From Pseudomonas agarici (lineage in GTDB: Bacteria > Pseudomonadota > Gammaproteobacteria > Pseudomonadales > Pseudomonadaceae), in assembly GCF_900109755.1 (NCBI RefSeq), contig NZ_FOAR01000012.1, positions 1-64,000 on the forward strand: DNA of 64,000 nt. The letters run 5' to 3'. The notes beneath the pieces were generated by a model. The model did not search any database and was not told where the DNA came from. It saw only the letters and a program-made list of their open reading frames with translations. The position numbers and the translations under genes were made by a program. Shown here piece after piece: positions 29,025 through 37,646 of the stretch (position 1 is the first letter of the stretch; every line of letters begins with the position of its first letter).

Positions 29025-29412
29025 GGGGGTCGTGACGTCCGAGGTGAAGGCCGGGAAATGATCCTCAAGCGATAAAGGATCGACAGCTATGCCGCGATGC
29101 TGCCGATGATACTGATTCGATGTGAAATTTCGGTTCTTTTTGCTGTCTTGACGCTGAACAGACGCTCGGTGATTGGCGCATGGCCTCAAGGGGGGCGCAC
29201 CAAGAGAGATCCCTTCAGTCCCCGATCACCCATTTACCCCTCGCCAACGGGCCCAGGGTTATCCGGCAATGATCAAGGCGTTGGAACGCTGGCTTTGTGA
29301 GGTTAAAAGCCCTGACAGAGTCGAAAGTGGTATCGGCATGATAACGGCGCGGCGAAAACAAAAACGCCGACAGGCTGTCGGCGTTTCATCGTTCAGTTCG
29401 ACGAGCTGTCGA
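29025..29412. other. Intergenic gap before the aminotransferase gene
   Basis: No gene is seen in these 388 bases. The left part should hold the aminotransferase promoter, on the minus strand. The right end holds the terminator of the DUF2388 gene at 29355-29386. Confidence 0.4.
29355..29386 (-). terminator. Intrinsic terminator of the DUF2388 gene
   Basis: AAACGCCGACAG and CTGTCGGCGTTT are perfect complements around one base (so a ten-pair stem with a short loop). On the minus strand a T-rich run follows. It lies 27 bases past the stop codon. Confidence 0.85.
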
Positions 29413-29730
29413 TCATTGGTCCGACAGTGCGTTCTTCGCCAGGATCGCGTTGGCCAGGTCCATGTCGCTAGCTTTCAGGTCTGGATGATCGGCGCGCACT
29501 TTCTGCATGGCCGCTTCCAGGTAGGGGCCGCGAATATTGCCCTCGCTGGCAACAAAGCTGCCGGCATCATCCTGGGCCGCGACGATCAGCTTGTGGTCCT
29601 TGAAGGTCAGGTAGGTCGAGCCGGTGGTTGCACCGGATGAAATGACGTTGCGCCAGAAACCATCAGCCATGGCCGAACCAACGGGAAGGGACAGCAACGC
29701 GAGGGTGGCGACAGCATATTTGAGACGCAT
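29413..29730 (-). CDS. DUF2388 family exported protein
   Basis: A 105-residue protein with a signal peptide ending at GSAMA|DGF. The mature part has the family features: STYLTFKDHKLIVAAQDDA, SFVASEGNIRGPYLEAAM and a C-terminal helix DLANAILAK. DUF2388 (TIGR02448) proteins are small periplasmic proteins found mostly in Pseudomonas with several paralogues per genome; no function is established. It is flanked by its own terminator and by the NfeD gene 67 bases upstream on the same strand. Confidence 0.85.
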   Translation of the reverse strand: MRLKYAVATLALLSLPVGSAMADGFWRNVISSGATTGSTYLTFKDHKLIVAAQDDAGSFVASEGNIRGPYLEAAMQKVRADHPDLKASDMDLANAILAKNALSDQ

Positions 29731-29797
29731 GGTGGTGATTCCACTTGGGGATATATGAACGTTGGATTGCGATTATCGAGGTAGAGTTCCATTGGCC

Positions 29798-30247
29798 CTA
29801 TTCAACGGGTTCAACCTGCAGGATCGTGCCATTCTGCCCGATCACCCGAACCCGCGCACCGACTGCGGCGTCCGGGCCGGTCACCATCCATACGCTATCG
29901 CCAACCTTGATCTTGCCGCGTCTGTTGCTGATCGCCGCATGTACCACGAAGGTCTTGCCGATCAGATCATGCCCACGTTCGTTGAGACCCGGCTGGTCGC
30001 TGATGCTGGCGGCGCTACGCTGGCGTTTCCACCAGTACACCGCCGTCAGCACCGACAGCAGGCCAAACAGCAGGAATTGCAGTGTCCACGCCAGGCCAGG
30101 AATCACGAAGGTCAGCACGCCGACCGCCGCTGCGGCAATGCCCACCCACAGCAGGTAACCGCCGGCGCCGAACACTTCGAGTATCAACAAGATCGTGCCA
30201 AGGGCCAGCCAGTCCCAAAAGGACAGGTGTTGCAGGAAATCCCACAT
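29798..30247 (-). CDS. NfeD-like membrane protein
   Basis: A 149-residue short-form NfeD protein. About three hydrophobic helices fill the first 75 residues (GTILLILEVFGAGGYLLWVG), followed by the soluble OB-fold (GKTFVVHAAI, IKVGDSVWMV, GTILQVEPVE). NfeD proteins of this form are encoded next to stomatin/SPFH proteins and are thought to work with them in membrane microdomains. The SPFH gene ends only nine bases upstream, so the two form one operon. Confidence 0.88.
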   Translation of the reverse strand: MWDFLQHLSFWDWLALGTILLILEVFGAGGYLLWVGIAAAAVGVLTFVIPGLAWTLQFLLFGLLSVLTAVYWWKRQRSAASISDQPGLNERGHDLIGKTFVVHAAISNRRGKIKVGDSVWMVTGPDAAVGARVRVIGQNGTILQVEPVE

Positions 30248-30256
30248 GGCAGTGCC

Positions 30257-31177
30257 TCAGGCCTTTTTGCCGTCGAAAGTGGCCTTGACGATTTCGCCGA
30301 TGCCACCCACTGCGCCGATGACCTGGCTGGCTTCGAGCGGCATCAGGATCACTTTACTGTTGTTGGCCGAAGCCAGCTTGCCGAGGGCATCGATGTATTT
30401 CTGCGCGACGAAATAGTTCACCGCTTGCACATTGCCGTTGGCAATTGCCTCGGACACCACTTGAGTGGCGCGGGCCTCGGCCTCGGCTTCCCGTTCGCGC
30501 GCCTCGGATTCGAGGAAGGCGGCCTGTCGATTACCTTCGGCTTCGAGGATCTGCGCCTGCTTCTTGCCTTCGGCGGTCAGGATCGCCGAAGCCCGCAGGC
30601 CTTCGGCCTCAAGAATCTGCGCACGCTTGACCCGCTCGGCCTTCATCTGGCCGGACATCGCCGCCATCAGGTCAGCGGGCGGGCTGATGTCCTTGATTTC
30701 GATCCGGGTGATCTTGATACCCCACGGCGCGGTGGCTTCATCGACGGTGCGCAGCAGTTTCTCGTTGATGGTGTCGCGCTGGCCGAGCATGGCATCGAGT
30801 TCCATGGAGCCGAGCACGGTGCGGATGTTGGTCTGTAGCAGGTTACGGATGGCGTGTTCGAGATTGTTCACTTCGTAGGCCGCCTGGGCCGTATTGACCA
30901 CCTGGAAGAAACACACCGCGTCGATCTGTACCGTCGCGTTGTCGGCGGTGATGACTTCCTGAGGCGGGATATCGAGCACGCTTTCCATCACGTTGATCTT
31001 GCGCCCGATGCGGTCCATGACCGGGACGATGATGTTCAGGCCGGGCTTGAGGGTAGTGGTGTAGCGCCCGAAGCGCTCCACCGTCCACTGATAGCCCTGA
31101 GGCACGACCTTGAAGCCCATGAAGACGACGGCGATGGCCAAGCCGACGAAAAGTAGAAGTACGCTACCGATTTGCAT
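30257..31177 (-). CDS. SPFH/band-7 membrane protein (stomatin/QmcA type)
   Basis: A 306-residue protein with one N-terminal membrane helix ([20 protein letters not shown]), then the SPFH domain starting [14 protein letters not shown], including [15 protein letters not shown] and the conserved [19 protein letters not shown] long charged coiled coil follows (residues about 190-250, [19 protein letters not shown]). Members oligomerise and organise membrane microdomains or control membrane proteases such as FtsH. The partner NfeD gene is directly downstream. The upstream gene is the GspE-type ATPase on the same strand, 134 bases away. Confidence 0.92.
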   Translation of the reverse strand: MQIGSVLLLFVGLAIAVVFMGFKVVPQGYQWTVERFGRYTTTLKPGLNIIVPVMDRIGRKINVMESVLDIPPQEVITADNATVQIDAVCFFQVVNTAQAAYEVNNLEHAIRNLLQTNIRTVLGSMELDAMLGQRDTINEKLLRTVDEATAPWGIKITRIEIKDISPPADLMAAMSGQMKAERVKRAQILEAEGLRASAILTAEGKKQAQILEAEGNRQAAFLESEAREREAEAEARATQVVSEAIANGNVQAVNYFVAQKYIDALGKLASANNSKVILMPLEASQVIGAVGGIGEIVKATFDGKKA

Positions 31178-31311
31178 GACGGTTCCCTGTACAAGTGTTT
31201 GTCGAGAAGATGTGCTTCCTATAAGTGTAACGGGCTGCTGCGAGATAAGAAGTGTTTACTTTGTGATCAGGCATGTCCTGGTGGCGTCCGCCTGGAAACG
31301 GACGCACCCGG

Positions 31312-33093
31312 TTATTTCTGTTCGCTCTGCGGCGTCACTCGCAATACTTCCTCGATGGTAGTCAGCCCCGCCGCGACCTTCTGCGCACCGGACAGGCGCA
31401 AGCTGCGCATGCCTTCCATGAACGCCTGGCGGCGCACCGCCAGCAGGTCGGTATCGGCGTGGATCAGCGCTTTCACGCTGTCGCTGAGCAGCATGATCTC
31501 GTAGACCCCGGCCCGCCCGCGATAGCCGGTATCGCGACATTCCGGGCAGCCAATCGCCCGCTGCGCGCCGGTGGGCATCGGTGCCTGCCAAGGCTTGGTC
31601 AAGGTCTGCCAGTCTTCTTCGGACAGGCTCTGTGGGGCCTTACAGTGCGAGCAAAGGGTACGCACCAGGCGTTGGGCCATTACCCCGAGTACCGTGGCCT
31701 TGATCAGGTAATGCGGCACGCCCAGCTCCAACAGACGACTGATGGCGCTCGGCGCGTCGTTGGTGTGCAGGGTCGAGAGCACCAGGTGCCCGGTCAGCGC
31801 CGCTTGGATCGCCATCTCGGCGGTTTCCAGGTCGCGGATCTCGCCGATCATGATGATGTCCGGATCCTGGCGCATCAGGGCGCGCACGCCGCTGGCGAAA
31901 GTCAGGTCGATATTGTGCTGGACCTGCATCTGGTTGAAGGAAGGTTCGACCATCTCGATCGGGTCTTCGATGGTGCACAGATTGACCTCCGGGGTCGCCA
32001 GCTTTTTCAGCGTGGTGTACAGCGTGGTGGTTTTGCCCGAACCGGTGGGCCCGGTCACCAGGACGATACCGTTGGGTTGGCGCGTCATGTCCTGCCAGCG
32101 GCGCAAGTCTTCGGCGGCAAACCCGAGTTGGTCGAAATCCTTGAGCAGCACTTCCGGATCGAAGATGCGCATGACCATCTTTTCGCCGAACGCAGTCGGC
32201 AGGGTCGACAGACGCAATTCCACTTCGCCGCCGTCCGGGGTCTTGGTCTTCACCCGCCCGTCCTGGGGTTTGCGTTTTTCCGCGACATTCATCCGGCCCA
32301 GGCTCTTGAGGCGGCTGACAATCGCCATGGTCACCTGGGGCGGGAACTGATAGACATTGTGCAGCACACCGTCGATGCGAAAGCGCACTGTGCCCTGCTC
32401 GCGTCGCGGTTCGATATGGATATCGCTGGCCCGTTGCTGGAAAGCGTACTGGAACAGCCAGTCGACGATATTGACGATATGCGCGTCGTTGGCGTCCGGC
32501 TCCTGGTCGCTGGCGCCGAGGTTCAGCAGTTGCTCGAAATTGCCCAGGTTATGGCCTTTCTGGTCGACCGTGTTGGCGCCGCTGACCGATTTCGCCAGAC
32601 GGAAGAACTCCACCGTGTAGCGCTGGATATCCACCGGGTTGGCCACCACCCGTTTGATCGGCAGCTTGAGCACATGGCTCAGGTCGGCTTCCCAGCTCTT
32701 GACATGGGGCTGGGCGCTGGCGATGGTCACGCCGTCGCGATCCACCGAGACGGCGAGGATCTTGTGGCGTTGGGCAAAGGCATAGGACATCAGCGGCATG
32801 ATTGCGGCGACATTGATCTTCAGTGGATCGATGCGCAGGTAGGGCTGGTCGACCTGTTGCGCCAGCCACAAGGTCAGGCTCTCGAGGTCCAGCGGCTTGC
32901 CGGGTCGGCTCAGGTCGGGAAGGCGCTGGCGGGCAATGAACTCCAACGGGTGCAGTTGGCTGTTGCGCGAATTGCGCCGGGTGGTCAGGGCACGCTCGGC
33001 GGAGTCCTGGCTGATAAAACCCTGGGCGAGCAATTCGCGCAGCAACTCGTTGAGATCCAGCCAGCGGTCCTGGGAAAGTGGGGCGACGGGCAT
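31312..33093 (-). CDS. GspE/PulE-type secretion or pilus ATPase
   Basis: A 593-residue cytoplasmic motor ATPase. The N-terminal T2SSE/MshEN-like domain (about residues 60-180) leads into the RecA-like core with Walker A GPTGSGKTTTLY, the aspartate box TIEDPIEMV, Walker B DIIMIGEIRDLETAE, and a His box LVLSTLHTNDA. A CSHC...CPEC zinc-finger pair marks the GspE/PilB branch. No gsp or pil genes are next to it in the window, so it is an orphan, and its partner machine must be elsewhere. Start at 33093; binding site not obvious. Confidence 0.88.
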   Translation of the reverse strand: MPVAPLSQDRWLDLNELLRELLAQGFISQDSAERALTTRRNSRNSQLHPLEFIARQRLPDLSRPGKPLDLESLTLWLAQQVDQPYLRIDPLKINVAAIMPLMSYAFAQRHKILAVSVDRDGVTIASAQPHVKSWEADLSHVLKLPIKRVVANPVDIQRYTVEFFRLAKSVSGANTVDQKGHNLGNFEQLLNLGASDQEPDANDAHIVNIVDWLFQYAFQQRASDIHIEPRREQGTVRFRIDGVLHNVYQFPPQVTMAIVSRLKSLGRMNVAEKRKPQDGRVKTKTPDGGEVELRLSTLPTAFGEKMVMRIFDPEVLLKDFDQLGFAAEDLRRWQDMTRQPNGIVLVTGPTGSGKTTTLYTTLKKLATPEVNLCTIEDPIEMVEPSFNQMQVQHNIDLTFASGVRALMRQDPDIIMIGEIRDLETAEMAIQAALTGHLVLSTLHTNDAPSAISRLLELGVPHYLIKATVLGVMAQRLVRTLCSHCKAPQSLSEEDWQTLTKPWQAPMPTGAQRAIGCPECRDTGYRGRAGVYEIMLLSDSVKALIHADTDLLAVRRQAFMEGMRSLRLSGAQKVAAGLTTIEEVLRVTPQSEQK

Positions 33094-33478
33094 GCGGGCT
33101 TCCTATTCAGGCGGTCTTGCAACCATTGATTCAGACGTAATCCCTGTCTGACCCTGGATTGCAAAGAATAGTCGCGAGGCAGCCTGACGTTTGGTCCAAT
33201 AACCAGGCAAAGATTGCAATTTCTTTCCGTGTGCAGCGAGTAGCCGGTTAGTTCGTTAGCTCAAGTTTGACTGCCAGAAGTCCATGGTCTGGGCGCTGTG
33301 ACGAGCTTTAGCCCACTATGGCGAGAAACGGCGGGGCTGGCGGTGCCGAAATCGACTCGTAGAGCTAGCCATACAGGCCGCCCGCGACCCGCCATCTGCG
33401 GCGTCTGTCGTGGGCGCTTGCGGTCGGCTGCGATTGCGATCAGGTTGCGCACTGTTTCGCTGAGCATCGCTCGCAAAG
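33094..33478. other. Intergenic gap with MITE-like repeat copy
   Basis: No gene is visible in these 385 bases. The middle is occupied by one copy of the dispersed repeat at 33241-33380. The remainder, up to the end of the CYTH-CHAD gene, shows nothing I recognise. Confidence 0.45.
33241..33380. repeat. MITE-like dispersed repeat, copy B
   Basis: About 140 bases that align with 44621-44784. The first 80 aligned bases agree at 65 positions, and the far end matches with a short deletion. Blocks such as AGCTCAAGT, TGCCAGAAGT and GGCGCTGTGACGAG are identical. The ends are imperfect inverted repeats (GGTTAGTTC and GAGCTAGCC). No transposase is coded, so the element would need help to move. Confidence 0.65.
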
Positions 33479-34846
33479 TTACAGGCGCAACAAGGTCTTC
33501 CAGGCCCGGCTCTGGAAGACCGTCAGTGCCTGTTGGACCCGCGCCTCCAGCACTTCTTCGCTGATATCCCATTGCGCCAGTTGCGCCAGCTTGTTCAGTT
33601 CGCCGAACAGGCGGTCCAGGTCCGGCAGCTCCAGCACGCCACGGGCCAGGTGCAGCCAGACCTGGATTCGCTCGATACGCGGCAGTTGCTCGGCGAGGTC
33701 TTCCGGCTGCTGCTGGTAGCGTGCCAGTTGCAACGAAGTGGCTTCCTCGGCCAGCAGGCGCGCCAGCCAGTTCTGCAACTGCGCCGCGCCCTGGCGGTCG
33801 CCACGGGTGGTGCGTCCAACCGCCCAACTGCGGGCCAGTAACCAGCGCGAGGTATTCAGGGAGAACAGGCCCCAGCGCACATCTTGCAGTTCTTCGAGGA
33901 ATTGTTCCGGTGCGGCCTTGCGCACGTCTTCGTCTTCCGCGCCGGCGTTGAGCAACGGGCGCCAGTCTTCCAGCAGGGCATCCAGGGCGCTGCGCAGCTC
34001 GCTGGTCGATTGCCGTGGCGCGGCCTGGCCGAGGCTGCCGATCAGGGCGCGCAACTCGATCAGTTGAGCGACCCAATCCTGCAACAGGCGCCAGTGGCCG
34101 TTGAAACGGTACTGTTCGGCCAGCCGCTGGCTGCTGCCGAGCAAATGCCAACCCAGTGCGGCGAAGGCGTCGTCCAGCGCCATCTCGGCGGTCAGTTGTG
34201 GGGCTGGCAGGCTCAGGGAATAGCTGTTGGCGTCAAACAGGCGATAGCCGCGCTCGGCCTTGCTGATATCGCAAGGCATCAGCGCCAGCTTCTCGGCCAA
34301 CTCGGCGGCCAGTTCCAGCAAGGCGCTGGGTTCGCCTTCGCGCAACTCCAGCTCCAGCTCGCAGATTTCTTCCTTCTGCTGGCCGGCGACCACGAGGCCG
34401 AGGTCCAACGCCGCTTCGATCACTACCTTGGACTTGCCGCGACCCCAGGCGATTTCAGCGCGTTCGCGAATGAAATCAGTGGTGAAGATCGGTTTCAGGG
34501 TTTTCTTGTCCAATTCGGCGAGTGCCGTTGGCCAGCACTCGCCGTCGAGCTTCTGCACATCGAGCTTGGCCTTGGGCAGATGCCAGTCGTACTCGTGGCG
34601 CTCCGACAGGCCGGCGACGCTTTGACCACGAGTCTTGAGGGTCTGGATCACCGCCTCACCGTCACGGCGCAGGCGCAGCGCGACCTTGGCCTTGGCCAGG
34701 TCGCGCTCGGGAGTGTCGAAATATTGATTGGTCAGCTCATGACGTTCCCAGCCGCTTTTGTTGCGTTTCTTCAGCAGCGGGTGCTCGCGCAGGGCGCTGA
34801 GGGTTTCGCGGCTGACGCGGAGTTTGATTTCGGTTTCTTTCTGCAT
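33479..34846 (-). CDS. CYTH-CHAD domain protein, probable inorganic triphosphatase
   Basis: A 455-residue cytoplasmic protein. The N-terminal CYTH domain (residues 1-200) begins with the EIKLRV metal-binding glutamate motif and has the charged strands ALRLRRDGEAVIQTLKT and LELELREGEPSALLELA. The C-terminal CHAD domain (about residues 220-450) is helical, rich in His, Arg and Trp. E. coli YgiF of the same build hydrolyses inorganic triphosphate, and CHAD domains bind polyphosphate; the ppk/ppx pair is in the same chromosomal region. Substrate assignment is by family. Confidence 0.87.
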   Translation of the reverse strand: MQKETEIKLRVSRETLSALREHPLLKKRNKSGWERHELTNQYFDTPERDLAKAKVALRLRRDGEAVIQTLKTRGQSVAGLSERHEYDWHLPKAKLDVQKLDGECWPTALAELDKKTLKPIFTTDFIRERAEIAWGRGKSKVVIEAALDLGLVVAGQQKEEICELELELREGEPSALLELAAELAEKLALMPCDISKAERGYRLFDANSYSLSLPAPQLTAEMALDDAFAALGWHLLGSSQRLAEQYRFNGHWRLLQDWVAQLIELRALIGSLGQAAPRQSTSELRSALDALLEDWRPLLNAGAEDEDVRKAAPEQFLEELQDVRWGLFSLNTSRWLLARSWAVGRTTRGDRQGAAQLQNWLARLLAEEATSLQLARYQQQPEDLAEQLPRIERIQVWLHLARGVLELPDLDRLFGELNKLAQLAQWDISEEVLEARVQQALTVFQSRAWKTLLRL

Positions 34847-35005
34847 GGCCGGAGAATCCAGGATCGGGAGCGCAGCCGGGGAAAAGGGTGGCTGCCTAGG
34901 CCGTGCAGTGTACAGGACAAGCGGACGGTCCGCGTCGCGGCGGTTTATTCCAGGCGTTGGATAGCTCTATGATGGGGCTCGTCTTGGAGTCCGGGAGTCA
35001 GCGTA

Positions 35006-36166
35006 ATGCCTTTGCCGTCGATGAAAGATCAATTCGCTGCCCTGATCGCGACTCCGTCAGTCAGTTGTACCCAGCCCAATCTGGACCAGAGCAATCGACC
35101 GGTGATCGACCTGCTGGCGGGATGGCTGGGCGACCTGGGCTTCAACTGCGATATCCAGCCGGTCAGTCCTGGCAAATTCAACCTGCTGGCCAGCTTCGGT
35201 AGCGGTCCCGGTGGCCTGGTGCTGGCCGGGCACAGTGACACCGTGCCGTTCGACGAGGCGCTCTGGCAGACCGACCCACTGAAGCTGAGCGAAGTCGACG
35301 GGCACTGGATCGGCCTGGGCAGTTGCGATATGAAGGGCTTTTTTGCCCTGGTCATTGAAGCGCTCCAACCGTTGCTCGACCAGCCGTTCAAGCAGCCGCT
35401 GCTGATTCTGGCCACTTGCGACGAAGAAAGCTCGATGTCCGGAGCCCGGGCGTTGGCCGAGGCCGGGCGACCGCTGGGGCGCGCGGCGGTGATCGGCGAG
35501 CCGACGGGGCTCAAGCCGATTCGCCTGCACAAAGGGGTGATGATGGAGCGCATCGATATCCTCGGACGCAGTGGCCATTCCTCGGATCCGAGCCTCGGGC
35601 ACAGCGCCCTCGAAGCCATGCATGACGCGATTGGGGCACTCAAGGGCCTGCGCGGGCAGTGGCAGCGCGAGTACAACAATCCGCAGTTCAGCGTGCCCCA
35701 GCCGACCCTGAACTTCGGGTGCATCCATGGCGGCGATAACCCCAATCGCATCTGTGGGCAATGCTCCCTGGAGTTCGATCTGCGGCCGCTGCCCGGTATG
35801 GACCCGGGAGTGCTGCGCGCGGCGATCCGCGCCAAGCTCGAACCCCTGGCGCAACTGCACCAGGTCAGAATCGACTATGCACCGCTGTTTCCCGCGGTGC
35901 CGCCCTTCGAACAGGTGGCGGATGTCGAACTGGTGCGTATCGCCGAAAAACTCACGGGCCATCGTGCCCAAGCAGTGGCGTTCGGCACCGAAGCGCCTTA
36001 TCTTCAGCGCCTTGGCTGCGAGACCCTGGTGCTCGGTCCCGGTGATATCGCTTGTGCGCATCAGCCGGGGGAATACCTTGAAATGTCACGTTTGCAGCCT
36101 ACCGTAGCGTTACTGCGTGAACTGATTGAACATTATTGCTTGAGCCCGGCCTCGACCTTGCGTTAA
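35006..36166 (+). CDS. argE: Acetylornithine deacetylase
   Basis: A 386-residue dizinc peptidase M20-family enzyme that frees ornithine from N-acetylornithine in arginine synthesis. Metal-site segments are LVLAGHSDTVPFDE, GLGSCDMKGFFAL and the ATCDEESSMSGARAL glutamates; a GHSSDPSLGHSALEAM dimerisation-domain segment follows. GGGAG precedes the ATG at 35006. Pseudomonads also use the ArgJ recycling route, so this enzyme may be secondary; it lies just before argA as in other pseudomonads. Confidence 0.92.
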   Translation: MPLPSMKDQFAALIATPSVSCTQPNLDQSNRPVIDLLAGWLGDLGFNCDIQPVSPGKFNLLASFGSGPGGLVLAGHSDTVPFDEALWQTDPLKLSEVDGHWIGLGSCDMKGFFALVIEALQPLLDQPFKQPLLILATCDEESSMSGARALAEAGRPLGRAAVIGEPTGLKPIRLHKGVMMERIDILGRSGHSSDPSLGHSALEAMHDAIGALKGLRGQWQREYNNPQFSVPQPTLNFGCIHGGDNPNRICGQCSLEFDLRPLPGMDPGVLRAAIRAKLEPLAQLHQVRIDYAPLFPAVPPFEQVADVELVRIAEKLTGHRAQAVAFGTEAPYLQRLGCETLVLGPGDIACAHQPGEYLEMSRLQPTVALLRELIEHYCLSPASTLR

Positions 36167-36207
36167 ATGCCAGGCCAAACCATCGGTTACTGATAAGGAG
36201 AGTTCGC

Positions 36208-36234
36208 GTGTCGCCAAGCCTGTTCCGACGATAA
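36208..36234 (+). CDS. Possible arginine leader peptide before argA
   Basis: An eight-codon frame, MSPSLFRR, with GTG start. AAGGAG (36195-36200) lies seven bases before it, which is ideal. It ends in two consecutive CGA arginine codons, a rare pair in Pseudomonas. A seven-pair stem (36237-36243 with 36279-36285) and a T-run follow. This is the arrangement of an attenuation leader, but chance is possible; confidence is low. Confidence 0.3.
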   Translation: MSPSLFRR

Positions 36235-36304
36235 CCAACAGCCCGTCGTGCGTTTTCATGTTGCGCCCACTTTTCATTGGCTGTTTTTTATACAGGTTCA
36301 GGTC

Positions 36305-37603
36305 ATGCCCGAATACGTTAACTGGCTCCGCCATGCATCTCCCTATATCAATGCCCACCGCGATTGCACCTTTGTCGTCATGCTGCCCGGCGACGGTGTC
36401 GAGCATCCCAACTTCGGCAATATCGTCCATGACCTGGTGCTGCTGCACAGCCTGGGTGTGCGTCTGGTATTGGTCCACGGTTCGCGTCCGCAGATCGAAA
36501 GCCGCCTGGCCGCCCGTGGCCTGACCCCGCATTACCATCACGGCATGCGCATTACCGATGCTGCCACTCTGGAATGTGTGATCGACGCGGTCGGCTATCT
36601 GCGGATCGCCATTGAAGCGCGGCTGTCCATGGACATGGCGGCCTCGCCGATGCAGGGCTCGCGATTGCGGGTCGCCGGTGGCAACCTGGTGACGGCCCGG
36701 CCGATTGGCGTACTGGAAGGTGTCGACTATCACCACACCGGCGAAGTGCGCCGAATCGACCGCCGAGGCATCAACCGTCTGCTGGACGAGCGCTCCATCG
36801 TGTTGCTGTCGCCGCTGGGCTATTCGCCGACCGGAGAAATCTTCAATCTTGCCTGCGAAGACGTCGCGACCCGTGCCGCCATCGACCTTGGGGCGGAAAA
36901 ACTCCTGCTGTTCGGCGCCGATCACGGCCTGATCGATGAACATGGCCGGTTGGTCCGCGAGTTGCGCCCACAACAGGTGCCGGCGCACTTGCAGCGTTTG
37001 GGCAGCGATTACCAGGCCGAGTTGCTCGATGCGGCAGCCGAGGCCTGCCGTGGAGGCGTGGCCCGCAGCCATATCGTCAGTTATGCCGAAGACGGCGCGC
37101 TGCTGACCGAACTGTTCACCCGCGACGGTGGCGGTACATTGGTGGCCCAGGAGCAATTCGAACGGGTGCGCGAGGCGGCGATCGAAGACGTCGGAGGCCT
37201 GCTCGACCTGATCAGCCCGCTGGAAGAGCAGGGTATTCTGGTGCGGCGTTCGCGCGAAGTGCTGGAGCGCGAGATCGAGCAGTTCAGCGTGGTCGAGCGT
37301 GAAGGGATGATCATCGCCTGTGCCGCGCTGTACCAGATTGCCGATTCGGATGCCGGTGAGCTGGCGTGCCTGGCAGTGAACCCGGAGTACCGGCATGGCG
37401 GACGCGGGGACGAATTGTTGGCACGTATCGAGACCCGGGCACGGGTTCAGGGGCTGAAGACCTTGTTTGTCCTGACGACCCGTACTGCCCACTGGTTCCG
37501 TGAGCGCGGGTTTGTACCGAGCAGCGTCGAGCGGCTGCCGAGCGCGCGGGCGTCGCTGTACAACTATCAGCGTAATTCGAAGATCTTCGAAAAAGCCCTC
37601 TAA
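36305..37603 (+). CDS. argA: N-acetylglutamate synthase
   Basis: A 432-residue enzyme for the first step of arginine synthesis. An amino-acid-kinase-like domain (residues about 1-290, with FVVMLPGDGVEHPNFGNI and LVLVHGSRPQIESRL) binds arginine for feedback inhibition; a C-terminal GNAT domain (CLAVNPEYRHGGRGDELL) transfers acetyl from acetyl-CoA to glutamate. The ATG at 36305 gives MPEYVNWLRHASPYIN, the usual start; a 19-residue extension upstream is open but is not expected. argE precedes it. Length agrees with the P. aeruginosa enzyme. Confidence 0.95.
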   Translation: MPEYVNWLRHASPYINAHRDCTFVVMLPGDGVEHPNFGNIVHDLVLLHSLGVRLVLVHGSRPQIESRLAARGLTPHYHHGMRITDAATLECVIDAVGYLRIAIEARLSMDMAASPMQGSRLRVAGGNLVTARPIGVLEGVDYHHTGEVRRIDRRGINRLLDERSIVLLSPLGYSPTGEIFNLACEDVATRAAIDLGAEKLLLFGADHGLIDEHGRLVRELRPQQVPAHLQRLGSDYQAELLDAAAEACRGGVARSHIVSYAEDGALLTELFTRDGGGTLVAQEQFERVREAAIEDVGGLLDLISPLEEQGILVRRSREVLEREIEQFSVVEREGMIIACAALYQIADSDAGELACLAVNPEYRHGGRGDELLARIETRARVQGLKTLFVLTTRTAHWFRERGFVPSSVERLPSARASLYNYQRNSKIFEKAL

Positions 37604-37614
37604 CGGCGCACACT

Positions 37615-37644
37615 TGTGGCGAGCGGGCAGGCCCGCTCGCCACA
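37615..37644. repeat. REP element between argA and gshA
   Basis: TGTGGCGAGCGGGC, two bases, and GCCCGCTCGCCACA form a perfect 14-bp palindromic hairpin. This is the common REP type of P. fluorescens-group genomes. It lies between two convergent genes, three bases from the end of gshA, and probably acts as a bidirectional 3' end. Confidence 0.85.
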
Positions 37645-37646
37645 GA

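Noticed and set aside
31273..33129. 618-codon plus-strand frame over the GspE-type ATPase
   Set aside because: Antisense shadow of a protein with intact Walker motifs.
33261..34151. 296-codon minus-strand frame crossing copy B of the repeat
   Set aside because: It overlaps the CYTH-CHAD gene in another frame and reads as Arg/Ala/Gly-rich shadow sequence.
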